Below are positions 25,395-34,293 of a DNA stretch of 64,000 nucleotides, in pieces. The notes under the pieces were generated by a model, which was given only the letters and a program-made list of their open reading frames with translations, did no database searches and was not told the origin of the DNA. Origin of the DNA: Cryobacterium sp. BB307. Lineage in GTDB: Bacteria; Actinomycetota; Actinomycetes; Actinomycetales; Microbacteriaceae. Location of the stretch: contig NZ_JAANZA010000001.1 of the NCBI RefSeq assembly GCF_012274275.1, positions 1,240,001 through 1,304,000 of the forward strand. Reading direction: 5' to 3'. The position numbers were made by a program, and so were the translations under genes. Numbering within the stretch: position 1 is the stretch's first letter; every line of letters starts with the position of its first letter.

Positions 25395-27016
25395 CCGTAC
25401 CCCTCCAGGTCGAGTTCGGCCCGCCCCCGGTCGTCGGTGCGCGTCTCGCCCTCCTGGAGCAGGTCGACCAAACGTGTTTCGGCATCCACACCATCCACGG
25501 TGAGCGGGACGGTCAGCGCGTTCGGCGAGAAGTTGTGCAGCGCGATCATGCTCCCCAAGGGCCCGGTGACGCGGTGCGCAAGGACGGATGCGTGAGGCTG
25601 CTCGAGGATGCTCAGGTCGCCCCAGCCGATCTCGGCCGATGCCCGGTAGCGGCGGATGAGCAACTGGATGAAGCTGAGCAGCGAATCGGGGTCGTGCCGT
25701 TGCTGATTCACATTGATGTGGTCAGGGCCGAAACCGTCAGCCACGACCGGATTGGGCAACGCCGACGGCCGCGCGGTTGAGAAGCCGCCGTTCTTCGCGT
25801 CAGTCCACTGCATGGGCGTACGCACCGCCTGACGCCCGCCGGCATCGAGATTCTCGCCCATGCCGATCTCTTCCCCGTAGAACAAGACGGGTGTCCCCGG
25901 TAGGGAGAACAGCAGGCTGTACGCCATCCGGATGCGCCGGGGGTCGCCGTCGAGCATGGTGGGGAGGCGGCGCACGATGCCGCGGTCGTAAACCTGCATG
26001 CGGGGCTCAGGGCCGAGGGCGTCGAAGACCTCCCGGCGCTCGACTTCGGTGAGCTTGTCGAGGGTCAGCTCGTCGTGATTGCGCACGAAGTTGGCCCACT
26101 GCGACTGCAGCGCCAGCTTCGGGCGCCTGGCGAGCGTGCGGGCGAGGGGGCGCGCATCCTCCCGGACAAGCGAGAGGTAGAACCGCTGCATCGACTCGAA
26201 GTCGAACTGCATCGAGAGCTCGTCGCCATCCGGGCCGCCGAAGTAGGCCAGCTGGTCCTTGAACTTCAGGTTGACCTCGCCGAGCAGGATCGCGTCGCCT
26301 TGTCGCCTGCCGACGAAGCTGCGCAGGTCGCGCAGGTAGCTGTGGCCGGCATCGGGACCCTCCGGCAGCATTCCCTCGGTGGTCTCGAGGAAGAACGGCA
26401 CGGCATCGACGCGGAAGCCGGAGAGGCCGAGCTGCAGCCAATAGCCGAGGACCTTCGCGATCTCCTCGCGCACCTTCGGGTTGGCGGTGTTCAGGTCCGG
26501 CTGGTGCTTGTAGAAGCGGTGCAGGTAGTACTGGCCGGCCTTCTCATCGAACGACCAGACGCCCTTCTCCTCGCCCGGAAACACGGTCTCCGGGGCATCC
26601 TTCGGGATCTCGTCGCTCCACACATAGAAGTCGCGGTACGGCGAATCAGGGCTGGACCTGGCCGCCTGGAACCACGGATGCCGGTCGGATGTGTGGTTGA
26701 CGACCAGGTCGGCGATGACGCGCATGCCACGGTCCTTGGCGCTGCGAATCACCTCGACCAGGTCACCGATGTGGCCGAGGCGCTTGTCGATGCCGTAGAA
26801 ATCCATGATGTCGTAGCCGTCGTCGCGGTCGGGTGTCGGGAAGAACGGCATGAGCCACAGGCATGTCACTCCGAGGTCGGACAGGTAGTCGAGCCGGTGG
26901 GCGAGTCCGCCGAAGTCGCCGCGACCGTCGCCGTCCCAGTCCATGAACGTCTCGACGTCGAGGCAGTACAGGACGGCGTTCTTCCACCACAGGTCGCTCG
27001 TGTCGGTGATTCTCAT
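25346..27016 (-). CDS. GH13 trehalose-synthase-like alpha-glucosyl enzyme
   Basis: Glycoside hydrolase family 13 protein of 556 aa. The barrel motifs are intact: LVVNHTSD, GFRVDAVPF with nucleophile Asp204, LLGEVNL with acid/base Glu247, and FVRNHDELT with Asp315. FYKHQPDLNTANP and NHDELTLDKL resemble trehalose synthase (TreS, maltose-trehalose interconversion), and a C-terminal beta domain follows. ATG at 27016 overlaps the stop of the upstream LLM gene (ATGA), so the two are co-translated. It may act as trehalose synthase, alpha-glucosidase or maltose-producing hydrolase; sequence alone does not decide. Confidence 0.85.
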   Translation of the reverse strand: MRITDTSDLWWKNAVLYCLDVETFMDWDGDGRGDFGGLAHRLDYLSDLGVTCLWLMPFFPTPDRDDGYDIMDFYGIDKRLGHIGDLVEVIRSAKDRGMRVIADLVVNHTSDRHPWFQAARSSPDSPYRDFYVWSDEIPKDAPETVFPGEEKGVWSFDEKAGQYYLHRFYKHQPDLNTANPKVREEIAKVLGYWLQLGLSGFRVDAVPFFLETTEGMLPEGPDAGHSYLRDLRSFVGRRQGDAILLGEVNLKFKDQLAYFGGPDGDELSMQFDFESMQRFYLSLVREDARPLARTLARRPKLALQSQWANFVRNHDELTLDKLTEVERREVFDALGPEPRMQVYDRGIVRRLPTMLDGDPRRIRMAYSLLFSLPGTPVLFYGEEIGMGENLDAGGRQAVRTPMQWTDAKNGGFSTARPSALPNPVVADGFGPDHINVNQQRHDPDSLLSFIQLLIRRYRASAEIGWGDLSILEQPHASVLAHRVTGPLGSMIALHNFSPNALTVPLTVDGVDAETRLVDLLQEGETRTDDRGRAELDLEGYGYRWLRILDPGTRRLS

Positions 27017-27990
27017 GCCACGCTCCTCGCCGTCGGGCGAAGTTGCGGCAGCACGTGCGCGCCGAACTGCTCGATGAACACCAGCTGTTCCTTGCCGACG
27101 TGGTGCAGGTACACCTCGTCGAAGCCGAGCTCGATGGCCTCACCCAGCCAGTCGACGTGGCGGGCGAGGTCATCGGAGACCTGTACGAGATCGGGGAGTT
27201 GCTCTGCCGGCACGTTCGCGCTCTCGCGATCAAACTCTTCCGTCGCCCAGATGTCCCAGCATCGAGGCGGCCCGATCGCGCCGTTTCGCCACTGATCGTG
27301 CGCGATCGCCAGTGCCTCGTCGTAAGTGGGCGCGTAGCTCAGGTGCACCTGGAGCGCGACCGGTCCGGTGCCGCCCGCGGAACGGTACGCGTCGATGACC
27401 TCGCGCAGCGCGTCGTGCGGCTGGGCGACGGTGATCAGCCCGTCCGCCCAGTCGGCCGCCCAGCTTGCGGTGGCCGGGGTGACTGCTGCGGCGAACAGTG
27501 GGGGAGGAACATCCGGAAGCGTCCAGAGCCTCGCCTCGTGCACGGCGACGTCGCCGGTTGCGCTCACCTGCTCACCGGCGAGCATGCGCCGGATGACGTC
27601 GACGCTCTGCCGCAGCCGCCGGTTGCGGGTGTCCTTGTCCGGCCACTCGTCGCCGGTGATGTGCTCGTTCATGTTCTCGCCGCTGCCGAGGGCCGCCCAG
27701 AACCGTCCCGGGTACATCGCGGCGAGGGTTGCCGCCGCTTGCGCGATGATCGCGGGGTGGTAGCGCTGGCCCGGCGCGTTCACGACCCCGAACGGCAGCC
27801 GGGTGGCCTGCAGTGCCGCGCCGAGCCACGCCCACGCGAATGCGGAATGGCCCTGCCGCTCGCTCCACGGCGCGAAGTGGTCGCTGCACATGGCCGCGGT
27901 GAAGCCGGCCTGCTCTGCATGCTGGACGGCATCGATGAGCGCGCTCGGGTGAACCTGTTCATGGGAGGCATGGAAGCCGATGACGGTCAT
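27013..27990 (-). CDS. LLM-class oxidoreductase coupled to GH13 gene
   Basis: Luciferase-like TIM-barrel oxidoreductase, 325 aa, related to the F420-dependent glucose-6-phosphate dehydrogenase group. Motifs: IGFHASHEQ at the N-terminus, CSDHFAPWSERQGHSAF, YPGRFWAALGSGENMNEHI. ATG at 27990 begins the family-typical MTVIGFHASHEQ; a longer upstream frame runs antisense into ftsY and is rejected. This subgroup resembles TIGR03885, described from memory as probably using flavin and not F420. Its stop overlaps the GH13 start, suggesting a linked role in sugar metabolism. Divergent from ftsY. Confidence 0.82.
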   Translation of the reverse strand: MTVIGFHASHEQVHPSALIDAVQHAEQAGFTAAMCSDHFAPWSERQGHSAFAWAWLGAALQATRLPFGVVNAPGQRYHPAIIAQAAATLAAMYPGRFWAALGSGENMNEHITGDEWPDKDTRNRRLRQSVDVIRRMLAGEQVSATGDVAVHEARLWTLPDVPPPLFAAAVTPATASWAADWADGLITVAQPHDALREVIDAYRSAGGTGPVALQVHLSYAPTYDEALAIAHDQWRNGAIGPPRCWDIWATEEFDRESANVPAEQLPDLVQVSDDLARHVDWLGEAIELGFDEVYLHHVGKEQLVFIEQFGAHVLPQLRPTARSVA

Positions 27991-28071
27991 CTTTCGACCG
28001 TCGCACGCGGGGCTGGGAAAGTGACGGGGATTCCGTTGTGGTCGCTGGAGGGGCGGTGGCACCGGCTTCAA

Positions 28072-28077
28072 TAGACT
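28072..28077 (+). promoter_or_regulatory. -10 box TAGACT, leaderless start of ftsY
   Basis: TAGACT, seven bases, then ATG at 28085. Confidence 0.5.
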
Positions 28078-28084
28078 CGACCCC

Positions 28085-28960
28085 ATGGCTGAGCGCACCC
28101 CGTGGTCACTGACCGGAGCACTTCGCGGCATGTTCGCGAAGCCGACCATCGACGACAACACCTGGGAGGACCTCGAGGATGCGCTGATCACCGCCGACTT
28201 CGGTCCGGATGTCACTGACGGCGTCATCGAGGATCTGCGGGAAAAGGTGGACCGGTATCGCACGACCGACCCGGCCGACCTGAAGCGGATGTTGCGGGAG
28301 AGCCTCGAGGAGCGACTGTCGAAGCTCGACCCGACGCTGCGGCTCAGCGACCGCCCCGCGGTTGTGCTCGTCGTTGGCGTCAACGGGGTCGGCAAGACCA
28401 CCACGATCGGCAAGTTCGCGAAGTTCCTGCGCAACTTCGACCGCAGTGTCGTCGTCGGGGCGGCCGACACGTTCCGCGCGGCAGCGGTCGAACAGCTGGC
28501 AACCTGGGCAGAGCGGGCTGGCGCGGACATCGTCCGTCCCCAGCAGCAGGGTCAGGACCCGGCATCCGTCGCGTTCCAGACTGTCGACAAGGCCAAGCGT
28601 GAGGGCATCGACATCGTCATCATCGACACCGCAGGTCGGCTGCAGACCAAGAGCGGTCTCATGGACGAGCTGTCGAAGATCCGCCGGGTGGTGGAGAAGC
28701 AGTCGGACATCGCCGAGGTGCTGCTAGTGCTGGATGCGACCACCGGCCAGAACGGGCTCGCGCAGGCCGAGGCGTTCATCGAGCACGCGGGCGTCACCGG
28801 GCTGGTGCTGACCAAGCTGGACGGGTCCGCGAAGGGCGGGTTCGTGCTCGCGGTGCAGGAGAAGACCGGCATTCCGATCAAGCTCATAGGGCAGGGCGAG
28901 GGCATCGGCGACCTCACCGGCTTCACGCCGCACGTTTTCGTTCAAAACCTCGTCGGCTGA
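28085..28960 (+). CDS. ftsY: Signal recognition particle receptor FtsY
   Basis: SRP receptor GTPase, 291 aa, that docks SRP-ribosome complexes at the membrane. N domain from residue 1 (ALRGMFAKPTIDDNTWEDLE); G domain with G1 GVNGVGKTTTIGK, DTFRAAAVEQL, DTAGRLQTKSGLM and TKLDGSAKGG. The acidic A domain found in E. coli is missing, as is common in actinobacteria. In this genome ffh lies only 1.6 kb downstream, so both SRP GTPases are close together. Confidence 0.95.
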   Translation: MAERTPWSLTGALRGMFAKPTIDDNTWEDLEDALITADFGPDVTDGVIEDLREKVDRYRTTDPADLKRMLRESLEERLSKLDPTLRLSDRPAVVLVVGVNGVGKTTTIGKFAKFLRNFDRSVVVGAADTFRAAAVEQLATWAERAGADIVRPQQQGQDPASVAFQTVDKAKREGIDIVIIDTAGRLQTKSGLMDELSKIRRVVEKQSDIAEVLLVLDATTGQNGLAQAEAFIEHAGVTGLVLTKLDGSAKGGFVLAVQEKTGIPIKLIGQGEGIGDLTGFTPHVFVQNLVG

Positions 28961-28985
28961 CCAGCGCGAGTGGAAGGATGATCGC

Positions 28986-29987
28986 ATGAGCGACCTTCAG
29001 ATCGGTTACGCGGCAATGCTGGAGCAGTTCGCACCGGCGGAGGCCGTTGCGTTGTCGGCGTTTGCCGAGGAGCACGGCTTCAGCGGCGTCATGGCGGCTG
29101 ACCACTTCCAGCCGTGGGTTCCCGCCCAGGGGCAGTCCTCCTTCGTCTGGGCGATGCTCGCCGCGGTCGGGGAGCGCACCAGGGGTGACTTCGGCCCCGG
29201 CGTCACCGCGCCGACGTTCCGCTGGCATCCTGCGATGGTTGCGCAGGCATCCGCGACCCTTGCCTCGATGTATCCGGGACGACACTGGCTTGGCCTCGGG
29301 TCGGGTGAGGCGCTCAACGAGCACATCATCGGCGAGTACTGGCCGGAGGCGCCCGAGCGCATCAACCGGATGTTCGAGGCCATCGACATCATCAAGAAAC
29401 TGTTCTCGGCGTCCATCGCCGGTAGGGATGTCAAGCACACCGGGCAGTACTTCAAGCTCGAGAGCACGCGGCTGTGGACGATGCCAGAGGTGGCGCCGGA
29501 GATCCTGGTTGCAACGGCCGGGCCGGTGACCGCGCGCCGCGCGGGCAAGCACGTTGACGGGCTCATCACGGTCGGCGCTCCGCTGGAGAAGATCTCGATG
29601 CTGTTCGGCAAGTTTGACGAGGGGGCCCGTGAGGCGGGGAAGGACCCATCGACGATGCCCAGGGTGCTGCAGCTGCACCTGAGCTGGGCGCCGACGACCG
29701 AAGAGGCGATGGCGAACGCGCTGCACGAGTGGCCGAACGGCGGGATGAAGTTCCCGAAGGGGGACATCCGGTCGCCGTTCGAGCTGGAGCAGATGGCGAA
29801 ACTCGTGCGGCCCGAGGACTTCGAGGGGCGGATGGTCATCGACTCCGACCCGGACGTGCACCGCGCGTACATCCAGAGGTTCGTCGACCTGGGCTTCGAC
29901 CGGATCTACCTGCACAACGTCGGCCGCAACCAGCGCGAATGGATCGAGGTTTTCGGTCGCGAGGTGCTGCCGAAGCTCAAGCGCTAA
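28986..29987 (+). CDS. LLM-class F420-dependent oxidoreductase, G6PDH family
   Basis: LLM oxidoreductase of 333 aa, most like the TIGR03557 family (F420-dependent glucose-6-phosphate dehydrogenase-like). Visible: IGYAAMLEQFAPAEAV, AADHFQPWVPAQGQSSF, YPGRHWLGLGSGEALNEHI and ATAGPVTARRAGKHVDG. ATG at 28986 has GGAAGGA upstream. It follows ftsY by 25 bp. Probably reduces F420 with a sugar phosphate or related donor, or moves hydride from F420H2; the substrate is not known. Paralogous to the gene at 27013-27990 on the other side of ftsY. Confidence 0.83.
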   Translation: MSDLQIGYAAMLEQFAPAEAVALSAFAEEHGFSGVMAADHFQPWVPAQGQSSFVWAMLAAVGERTRGDFGPGVTAPTFRWHPAMVAQASATLASMYPGRHWLGLGSGEALNEHIIGEYWPEAPERINRMFEAIDIIKKLFSASIAGRDVKHTGQYFKLESTRLWTMPEVAPEILVATAGPVTARRAGKHVDGLITVGAPLEKISMLFGKFDEGAREAGKDPSTMPRVLQLHLSWAPTTEEAMANALHEWPNGGMKFPKGDIRSPFELEQMAKLVRPEDFEGRMVIDSDPDVHRAYIQRFVDLGFDRIYLHNVGRNQREWIEVFGREVLPKLKR

Positions 29988-29991
29988 CGCC

Positions 29992-30510
29992 CTACCGTCG
30001 GTGCTGCCGGCTCAGCTCCACATAGTGCGTCGCATTGCCGCGGACCTTCTTCAGCTCTTCGTCGGTCAGCGGACGGCGCACCTTGGCCGGCACACCAGCC
30101 ACGAGTGAACCGGGTGGGATGACGGTGCCCTCGAGCACGACGGCGCCAGCCGCGACCAGGGACCCGGCGCCGATCACCGCACCATTGAGCACGGTCGCGC
30201 TCATCCCGATCAGGCAGTCGTCGTCGACGGTGCAGCCGTGCAGCACCGCGGCATGGCCGACGCTGACGCCCGAGCCGATCGAGGTCGGAATGCCCGTGTC
30301 GCAATGCACGACCACGTTGTCCTGCAGGTTGCTGCGCGCGCCGAGCGTGATGCTGTCGGTGTCGCCGCGCAGCACGGCTCCGTAGAACACGCTTGACTCC
30401 GAGCCGAGGTTGACGCGCCCGATCACGGTCGCATTGGGGGCGACCCACGCGGTGTCGTCGATCTGGGGCACCCCACCGTCGAACGGGAGCACAAGCGGTT
30501 CACTGGTCAT
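29992..30510 (-). CDS. Gamma-carbonic anhydrase-like left-handed beta-helix protein
   Basis: Hexapeptide-repeat protein of 172 aa (YrdA/PaaY/gamma-CA family). Metal-ligand histidines are visible in VVVHCDTG and VSVGHAAVLHGCTV, as in zinc-binding gamma-class carbonic anhydrases. The trimeric beta-helix is followed by a C-terminal helix (LTDEELKKVRGNATHYVEL). I start at ATG 30510 (MTSEPLVLPF), not at an upstream in-frame codon. The enzyme may hydrate CO2 or act as an acyl/CoA-related hydrolase. Convergent with the LLM gene, divergent from ffh. Confidence 0.87.
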   Translation of the reverse strand: MTSEPLVLPFDGGVPQIDDTAWVAPNATVIGRVNLGSESSVFYGAVLRGDTDSITLGARSNLQDNVVVHCDTGIPTSIGSGVSVGHAAVLHGCTVDDDCLIGMSATVLNGAVIGAGSLVAAGAVVLEGTVIPPGSLVAGVPAKVRRPLTDEELKKVRGNATHYVELSRQHRR

Positions 30511-30553
30511 GTCGCCACGATATCGCCCCGCCAGACGGACAGCCTCGATCACC

Positions 30554-30559
30554 TAAACT
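30554..30559 (+). promoter_or_regulatory. -10 box TAAACT of ffh
   Basis: TAAACT ends ten bases before the ATG at 30570, so the ffh transcript would be leaderless or have a leader of only 3-4 nt. Confidence 0.45.
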
Positions 30560-30569
30560 GGGCAGCACC

Positions 30570-32126
30570 ATGGCCACTTTCGGAAACCTCACCGACCGTC
30601 TCACAGAGACGTTCAAGAAGCTGCGCGGCAAGGGCAAGCTCAGCCCAGCGGATGTCGATGGCACAGTCCGCGAAATCCGACGCGCACTGCTAGACGCTGA
30701 CGTCGCCCTCGATGTCGTCAAGGAATTCACCGGGAAGGTGCGCGAGCGCGCCCTCGGCGACGAGGTCAACAAGGCGCTGAACCCGGCGCAGCAGGTCGTG
30801 CAGATCGTCAACGAGGAGCTCATCGGCATCCTCGGAGGTGAGCAGCGGCGGCTCGAGTTCGCCAAGAATCCGCCGACCGTGATCATGCTCGCGGGTCTCC
30901 AGGGTGCGGGTAAGACGACGCTCGCGGGCAAGCTCGCGAAGTGGCTCGCATCCGAGAACCACACGCCGATGCTCGTCGCAGCCGACTTGCAGCGTCCCAA
31001 CGCCGTCACCCAGCTGCAGGTTGTCGGCGAACAGGCCGGCGTCAAGGTCTTCGCCCCTGAACCGGGCAACGGCGTGGGCGACCCGGTGCGTGTTGCGAAG
31101 GACGCCGTCAAGTTCGCGCAGGACAAGCAGTACGACATCGTCATCATCGACACCGCCGGACGCCTCGGCGTAGACGCGGAAATGATGAAGCAGGCCTCCG
31201 ACATCCGCAAGGCGACCGCGCCGGATGAGGTGCTGTTCGTCATCGACGCGATGATCGGCCAGGACGCGGTCGCCACGGCAAAGGCATTCCAGGACGGCGT
31301 CGACTTCACCGGCGTCGTGCTCACCAAGCTCGACGGCGACGCCCGCGGTGGCGCGGCGCTGTCGGTCGCATCGGTTACCGGCCGTCCGATCATGTTCGCC
31401 TCGACCGGTGAGGGCCTCGGCGACTTCGAGCCGTTCTACCCCGACCGGATGGCAAGCCGAATTCTCGACCTCGGCGACATCCTGACCCTCATCGAGCAGG
31501 CGCAGAAGGCCATCGACGAGGAAGAGGCGCTCAAAGTCGCCGAGAAGTTCGCGACCGACACGTTCACCCTCGAGGACTTCCTGGCCCAGATGCAGCAGCT
31601 CAAGAACATGGGCTCCATCAAGGGCATGCTCGGGATGCTGCCCGGCGCGAAGGGTATGCGGCAGCAACTGGACAACTTCGACGAGCGGGAAATCACCCGC
31701 ACCGAGGCGATCATCCAGTCGATGACCCCGTCGGAGCGGCGCCAGCCGAAACTGCTGAACGGGTCCCGTCGCCTGCGCATCGCGAAGGGGTCTGGCACGA
31801 CCGTCACCGATGTCAACCAGCTTGTGACCCGCTTCGAGCAGGCCGCGAAGATGATGAAGACCGTCGCCAAGGGCGGTATGCCGCAGATCCCGGGAATGGG
31901 ACCGATGCCGGGCGGCCGGATGAAGCAGCAGGCGAAGAAGGGCAAGAAGGGCTCCCGCTCGGGCAACCCGGCGAAGCGCGCGGCAGAAGAGGCGGCGCTC
32001 GCCGCCGGCATTCAGCCGGGCGGTGCTGGAGCGGGCGGAGCCGGTTTCGGCCTCGGCGGTGCGGCCAAGCAGGGCGGTCCGAGCGAGGAAGAGCTCGCTG
32101 CGCTGCAGAAGTTCCTCGGCCGCTAG
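30570..32126 (+). CDS. ffh: Signal recognition particle protein Ffh
   Basis: SRP54-type GTPase, 518 aa, binds SRP RNA and signal peptides. N domain (LTDRLTETFKKLRGKGKLS), G domain with GLQGAGKTTLAGK, DTAGRLGVDAEMM and TKLDGDARGG, then the Met-rich M domain (LAQMQQLKNMGSIKGMLGMLPG ... SMTPSERRQPKLLNGSRRLRIAKGSG) that binds RNA. A long Gly/Lys-rich C-terminal tail ends GPSEEELAALQKFLGR. Complete. Confidence 0.97.
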   Translation: MATFGNLTDRLTETFKKLRGKGKLSPADVDGTVREIRRALLDADVALDVVKEFTGKVRERALGDEVNKALNPAQQVVQIVNEELIGILGGEQRRLEFAKNPPTVIMLAGLQGAGKTTLAGKLAKWLASENHTPMLVAADLQRPNAVTQLQVVGEQAGVKVFAPEPGNGVGDPVRVAKDAVKFAQDKQYDIVIIDTAGRLGVDAEMMKQASDIRKATAPDEVLFVIDAMIGQDAVATAKAFQDGVDFTGVVLTKLDGDARGGAALSVASVTGRPIMFASTGEGLGDFEPFYPDRMASRILDLGDILTLIEQAQKAIDEEEALKVAEKFATDTFTLEDFLAQMQQLKNMGSIKGMLGMLPGAKGMRQQLDNFDEREITRTEAIIQSMTPSERRQPKLLNGSRRLRIAKGSGTTVTDVNQLVTRFEQAAKMMKTVAKGGMPQIPGMGPMPGGRMKQQAKKGKKGSRSGNPAKRAAEEAALAAGIQPGGAGAGGAGFGLGGAAKQGGPSEEELAALQKFLGR

Positions 32127-32132
32127 GCGGCT

Positions 32133-33293
32133 CTAGCTCCGGCGAGCAGGCGCCGCAGCGCGCCATCCGGCGATCGGACGTTCCGCGTGCAGCTCGATGG
32201 CCTCGCGGTAGTGCTCGACCAGCGCGTCGCACACGCTCGACCACGACCTGTCGCGCACTGCGGTGTGCGCCGCGCTAGCAAACGCGAGCCGCTTCGCGGT
32301 GTCGCCGGCCAGGTCGGCGACGCGCTCGCGCAGCTCGTGCAGGTTGCCGGGGGAGTACAGCCATCCGGTCCGGCTGGAATCGACCAGGTCGACCGGTCCG
32401 CCGCGCCCGGTGGCGACAACCGGCACGGCGCTCGCCATCGCCTCCTGGATGGTCTGGCAGAACGTCTCCGACTCGCCCGGATGCACGAACACGTCGAAAC
32501 TGGCGACCGCCCGCGCGAGGTCGTCGCCGCCAAGGAAACCCGCGAAGTGTGCTGTCGGCAGCAGCTGCTCCAACCTGGCCCGCTGCGGTCCGTCACCGAC
32601 GATGGCGAGCTTGACGCCCTGCAGCGTCGCAAGCACCCGGAGGTCCTCGACCTGCTTCTCTGCGGCGAGCCGGCCGACGAAGCCCACGATGCGCTCGCCG
32701 TTTGGAGCAACCAGCTCCCGCCAGGCGTCGTCACGCTTCGCGGGCGAGAACCGTGCGCTGTCCACCCCTCGCACCCAGGTGCGCACCCGGTCGATCTGGT
32801 GCTCGCGCAACTGCCGCACCGCGTAGCTCGACGGCGCCAGGTTGAGGGTCGAGCGCTGGTGGATGCGCTGAACGTGCTGCCACAGCAGCGCCTCCGCGAA
32901 CGGGAAGCCGTAGCGGGCCGCGTAGGCGGGCACATCCGTCTGGTAGATCGCGAGGGTCGGCAGATCGAGCCGTTCGGCGGCGATCATCGCCTGCCAGCCG
33001 AGCACGAAGGGCGAGGCGAGGTGCACGACATCGGGGCGGAAGGCACGCAGGCTCTTCGCGATGCGGTTCCTCGTCACCGTCGCGACCCGCACCTTCCGGT
33101 ACGCGGGCAGCGCGAACGACGGGACGCCCTCGACGTTTACGCCGCCGACCGTGGCGGGCAGCTCGGCGGTGCGCGGTGCGAGCACCAGCACGTCGTCGCC
33201 GCGCGCAGCGAGGTGGTCGATCACCCGCAACAGCGAATGGGTGACGCCGTTCATGTGTGGGAGGAAGGATTCTGCGACCAGTGCGACTCTCAC
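32133..33293 (-). CDS. GT4 glycosyltransferase (MgtA/PimB-like)
   Basis: Glycosyltransferase family 4 (GT-B fold), 386 aa. N-terminal VRVALVAESFLPHMNGVTHS is typical of GDP-mannose-dependent mannosyltransferases of actinobacterial glycolipid synthesis; the C-terminal domain has VGDGPQRARLEQLL and the EX7E-type motif in HPGESETFCQTIQEAMASA. GTG at 33293 is chosen because it begins the fold directly; the longer frame adds a Gly/Arg-rich stretch with no support. Likely glycosylates a membrane lipid or wall polymer; donor and acceptor are inferred. Confidence 0.85.
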   Translation of the reverse strand: MRVALVAESFLPHMNGVTHSLLRVIDHLAARGDDVLVLAPRTAELPATVGGVNVEGVPSFALPAYRKVRVATVTRNRIAKSLRAFRPDVVHLASPFVLGWQAMIAAERLDLPTLAIYQTDVPAYAARYGFPFAEALLWQHVQRIHQRSTLNLAPSSYAVRQLREHQIDRVRTWVRGVDSARFSPAKRDDAWRELVAPNGERIVGFVGRLAAEKQVEDLRVLATLQGVKLAIVGDGPQRARLEQLLPTAHFAGFLGGDDLARAVASFDVFVHPGESETFCQTIQEAMASAVPVVATGRGGPVDLVDSSRTGWLYSPGNLHELRERVADLAGDTAKRLAFASAAHTAVRDRSWSSVCDALVEHYREAIELHAERPIAGWRAAAPARRS

Positions 33294-33426
33294 CCCGCCA
33301 CCATCGCATCCGCCTCCGGATGTCCGGCCACGGTGCGGTGACGCGTCCACCAACCGTCGGTGAACGAATGGTGCCGTACGTGCGAGAGCCGCGAAACGTT
33401 GGGTACCGGTTGGCGAGCGCAGTCAC

Positions 33427-33432
33427 TAGCTT
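33427..33432 (+). promoter_or_regulatory. -10 box TAGCTT, leaderless start of lipoprotein gene
   Basis: TAGCTT, six bases, then ATG at 33439. Confidence 0.4.
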
Positions 33433-33438
33433 TGTGCC

Positions 33439-34284
33439 ATGAGGCGTTCCACCCTGCTTTCCTTCGCTGTCCCCGTTGCCTCGCTGGCGTTGCTGGCCGG
33501 ATGCGCGAGTTCCCCCGGGGGTGCGCCGAGCGAGTCGGCGCCAAGCGGCGAGTCCGGGGCGATCGATCTCGTCGGCATGTGGCGAGTCGATGCACCACAC
33601 GAGTCCGACGAGACCTGGCTGCGGCTCGACGCGGGGAGCTTCGAGCTGTGGCGCGACTGCGGCGTTGTGAGTGGATCCTGGCAGGCGGGGGAGCGCATTT
33701 TCATCGCTGACGTCCACGGGGCGCTGGAGGGATGTGTCGAGAACGGCCAGATGCCCAGGGTGGACTGGCTTGACGAGGTGACGGGCTACGAGCCCAGCGT
33801 CGACGGTTGGGAACTGCTCGACCGCTCCGGCGGTGTCATCGCCTCCCTCACCATCGACGGCACTCCGCCACCCAACCCGAACGTCAGCGACTCGATGCGC
33901 GAAGCGCCGGAGATCACCGACCGGACGCGCGAACACTTCGCCGAGCCGGCACCGTTGCCGAGCGACCTTGAGCCCGCATCTGTCGACGCGGTGGTTGGCC
34001 GCTGGCTGCCCATCGGAGCGGGCGAGGGTACGGATGCCTTCATCGAGTTCGCTGCGGATGGCAGCTACACCGGCTCCGACGGCTGCAACGGATCACAGGG
34101 TCGCTGGGCGGTGGGCGCGGACGGTGAATGGCTCGCCACCGCCGGCCCATCCACCCTCATCGCGTGCGACGGTGCGCCAACCGCGTTCTGGGCATCCGGC
34201 GCCCGCCACGCTGGCTTCGACGGCGAAGCGCTCGTCTTCGTCGACGCATCCGGAGTCGAGCTGGGGCGAGTGCAGCCAGCCTAG
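33439..34284 (+). CDS. META/HslJ-like lipoprotein
   Basis: Predicted lipoprotein, 281 aa, with signal peptide and lipobox LLAGC near residue 22. Two beta-rich modules follow: one from about residue 45 (IDLVGMWRVDAP ... WRDCGVVSGSW) and one from about 185 (VVGRWLPIG ... FAADGSYTGSDGCNGSQGRW), the latter like the META/HslJ domain with its GCNG motif. Function is unknown; HslJ affects novobiocin tolerance in E. coli. The TAG stop doubles as the start of the -10 box of the next gene. Confidence 0.75.
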   Translation: MRRSTLLSFAVPVASLALLAGCASSPGGAPSESAPSGESGAIDLVGMWRVDAPHESDETWLRLDAGSFELWRDCGVVSGSWQAGERIFIADVHGALEGCVENGQMPRVDWLDEVTGYEPSVDGWELLDRSGGVIASLTIDGTPPPNPNVSDSMREAPEITDRTREHFAEPAPLPSDLEPASVDAVVGRWLPIGAGEGTDAFIEFAADGSYTGSDGCNGSQGRWAVGADGEWLATAGPSTLIACDGAPTAFWASGARHAGFDGEALVFVDASGVELGRVQPA

Positions 34285-34287
34285 GCT
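34282..34287 (+). promoter_or_regulatory. -10 box TAGGCT overlapping the upstream stop codon
   Basis: TAGGCT begins with the TAG stop of the lipoprotein gene and lies six bases before ATG 34294. Confidence 0.5.
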
Positions 34288-34293
34288 TGGGGC

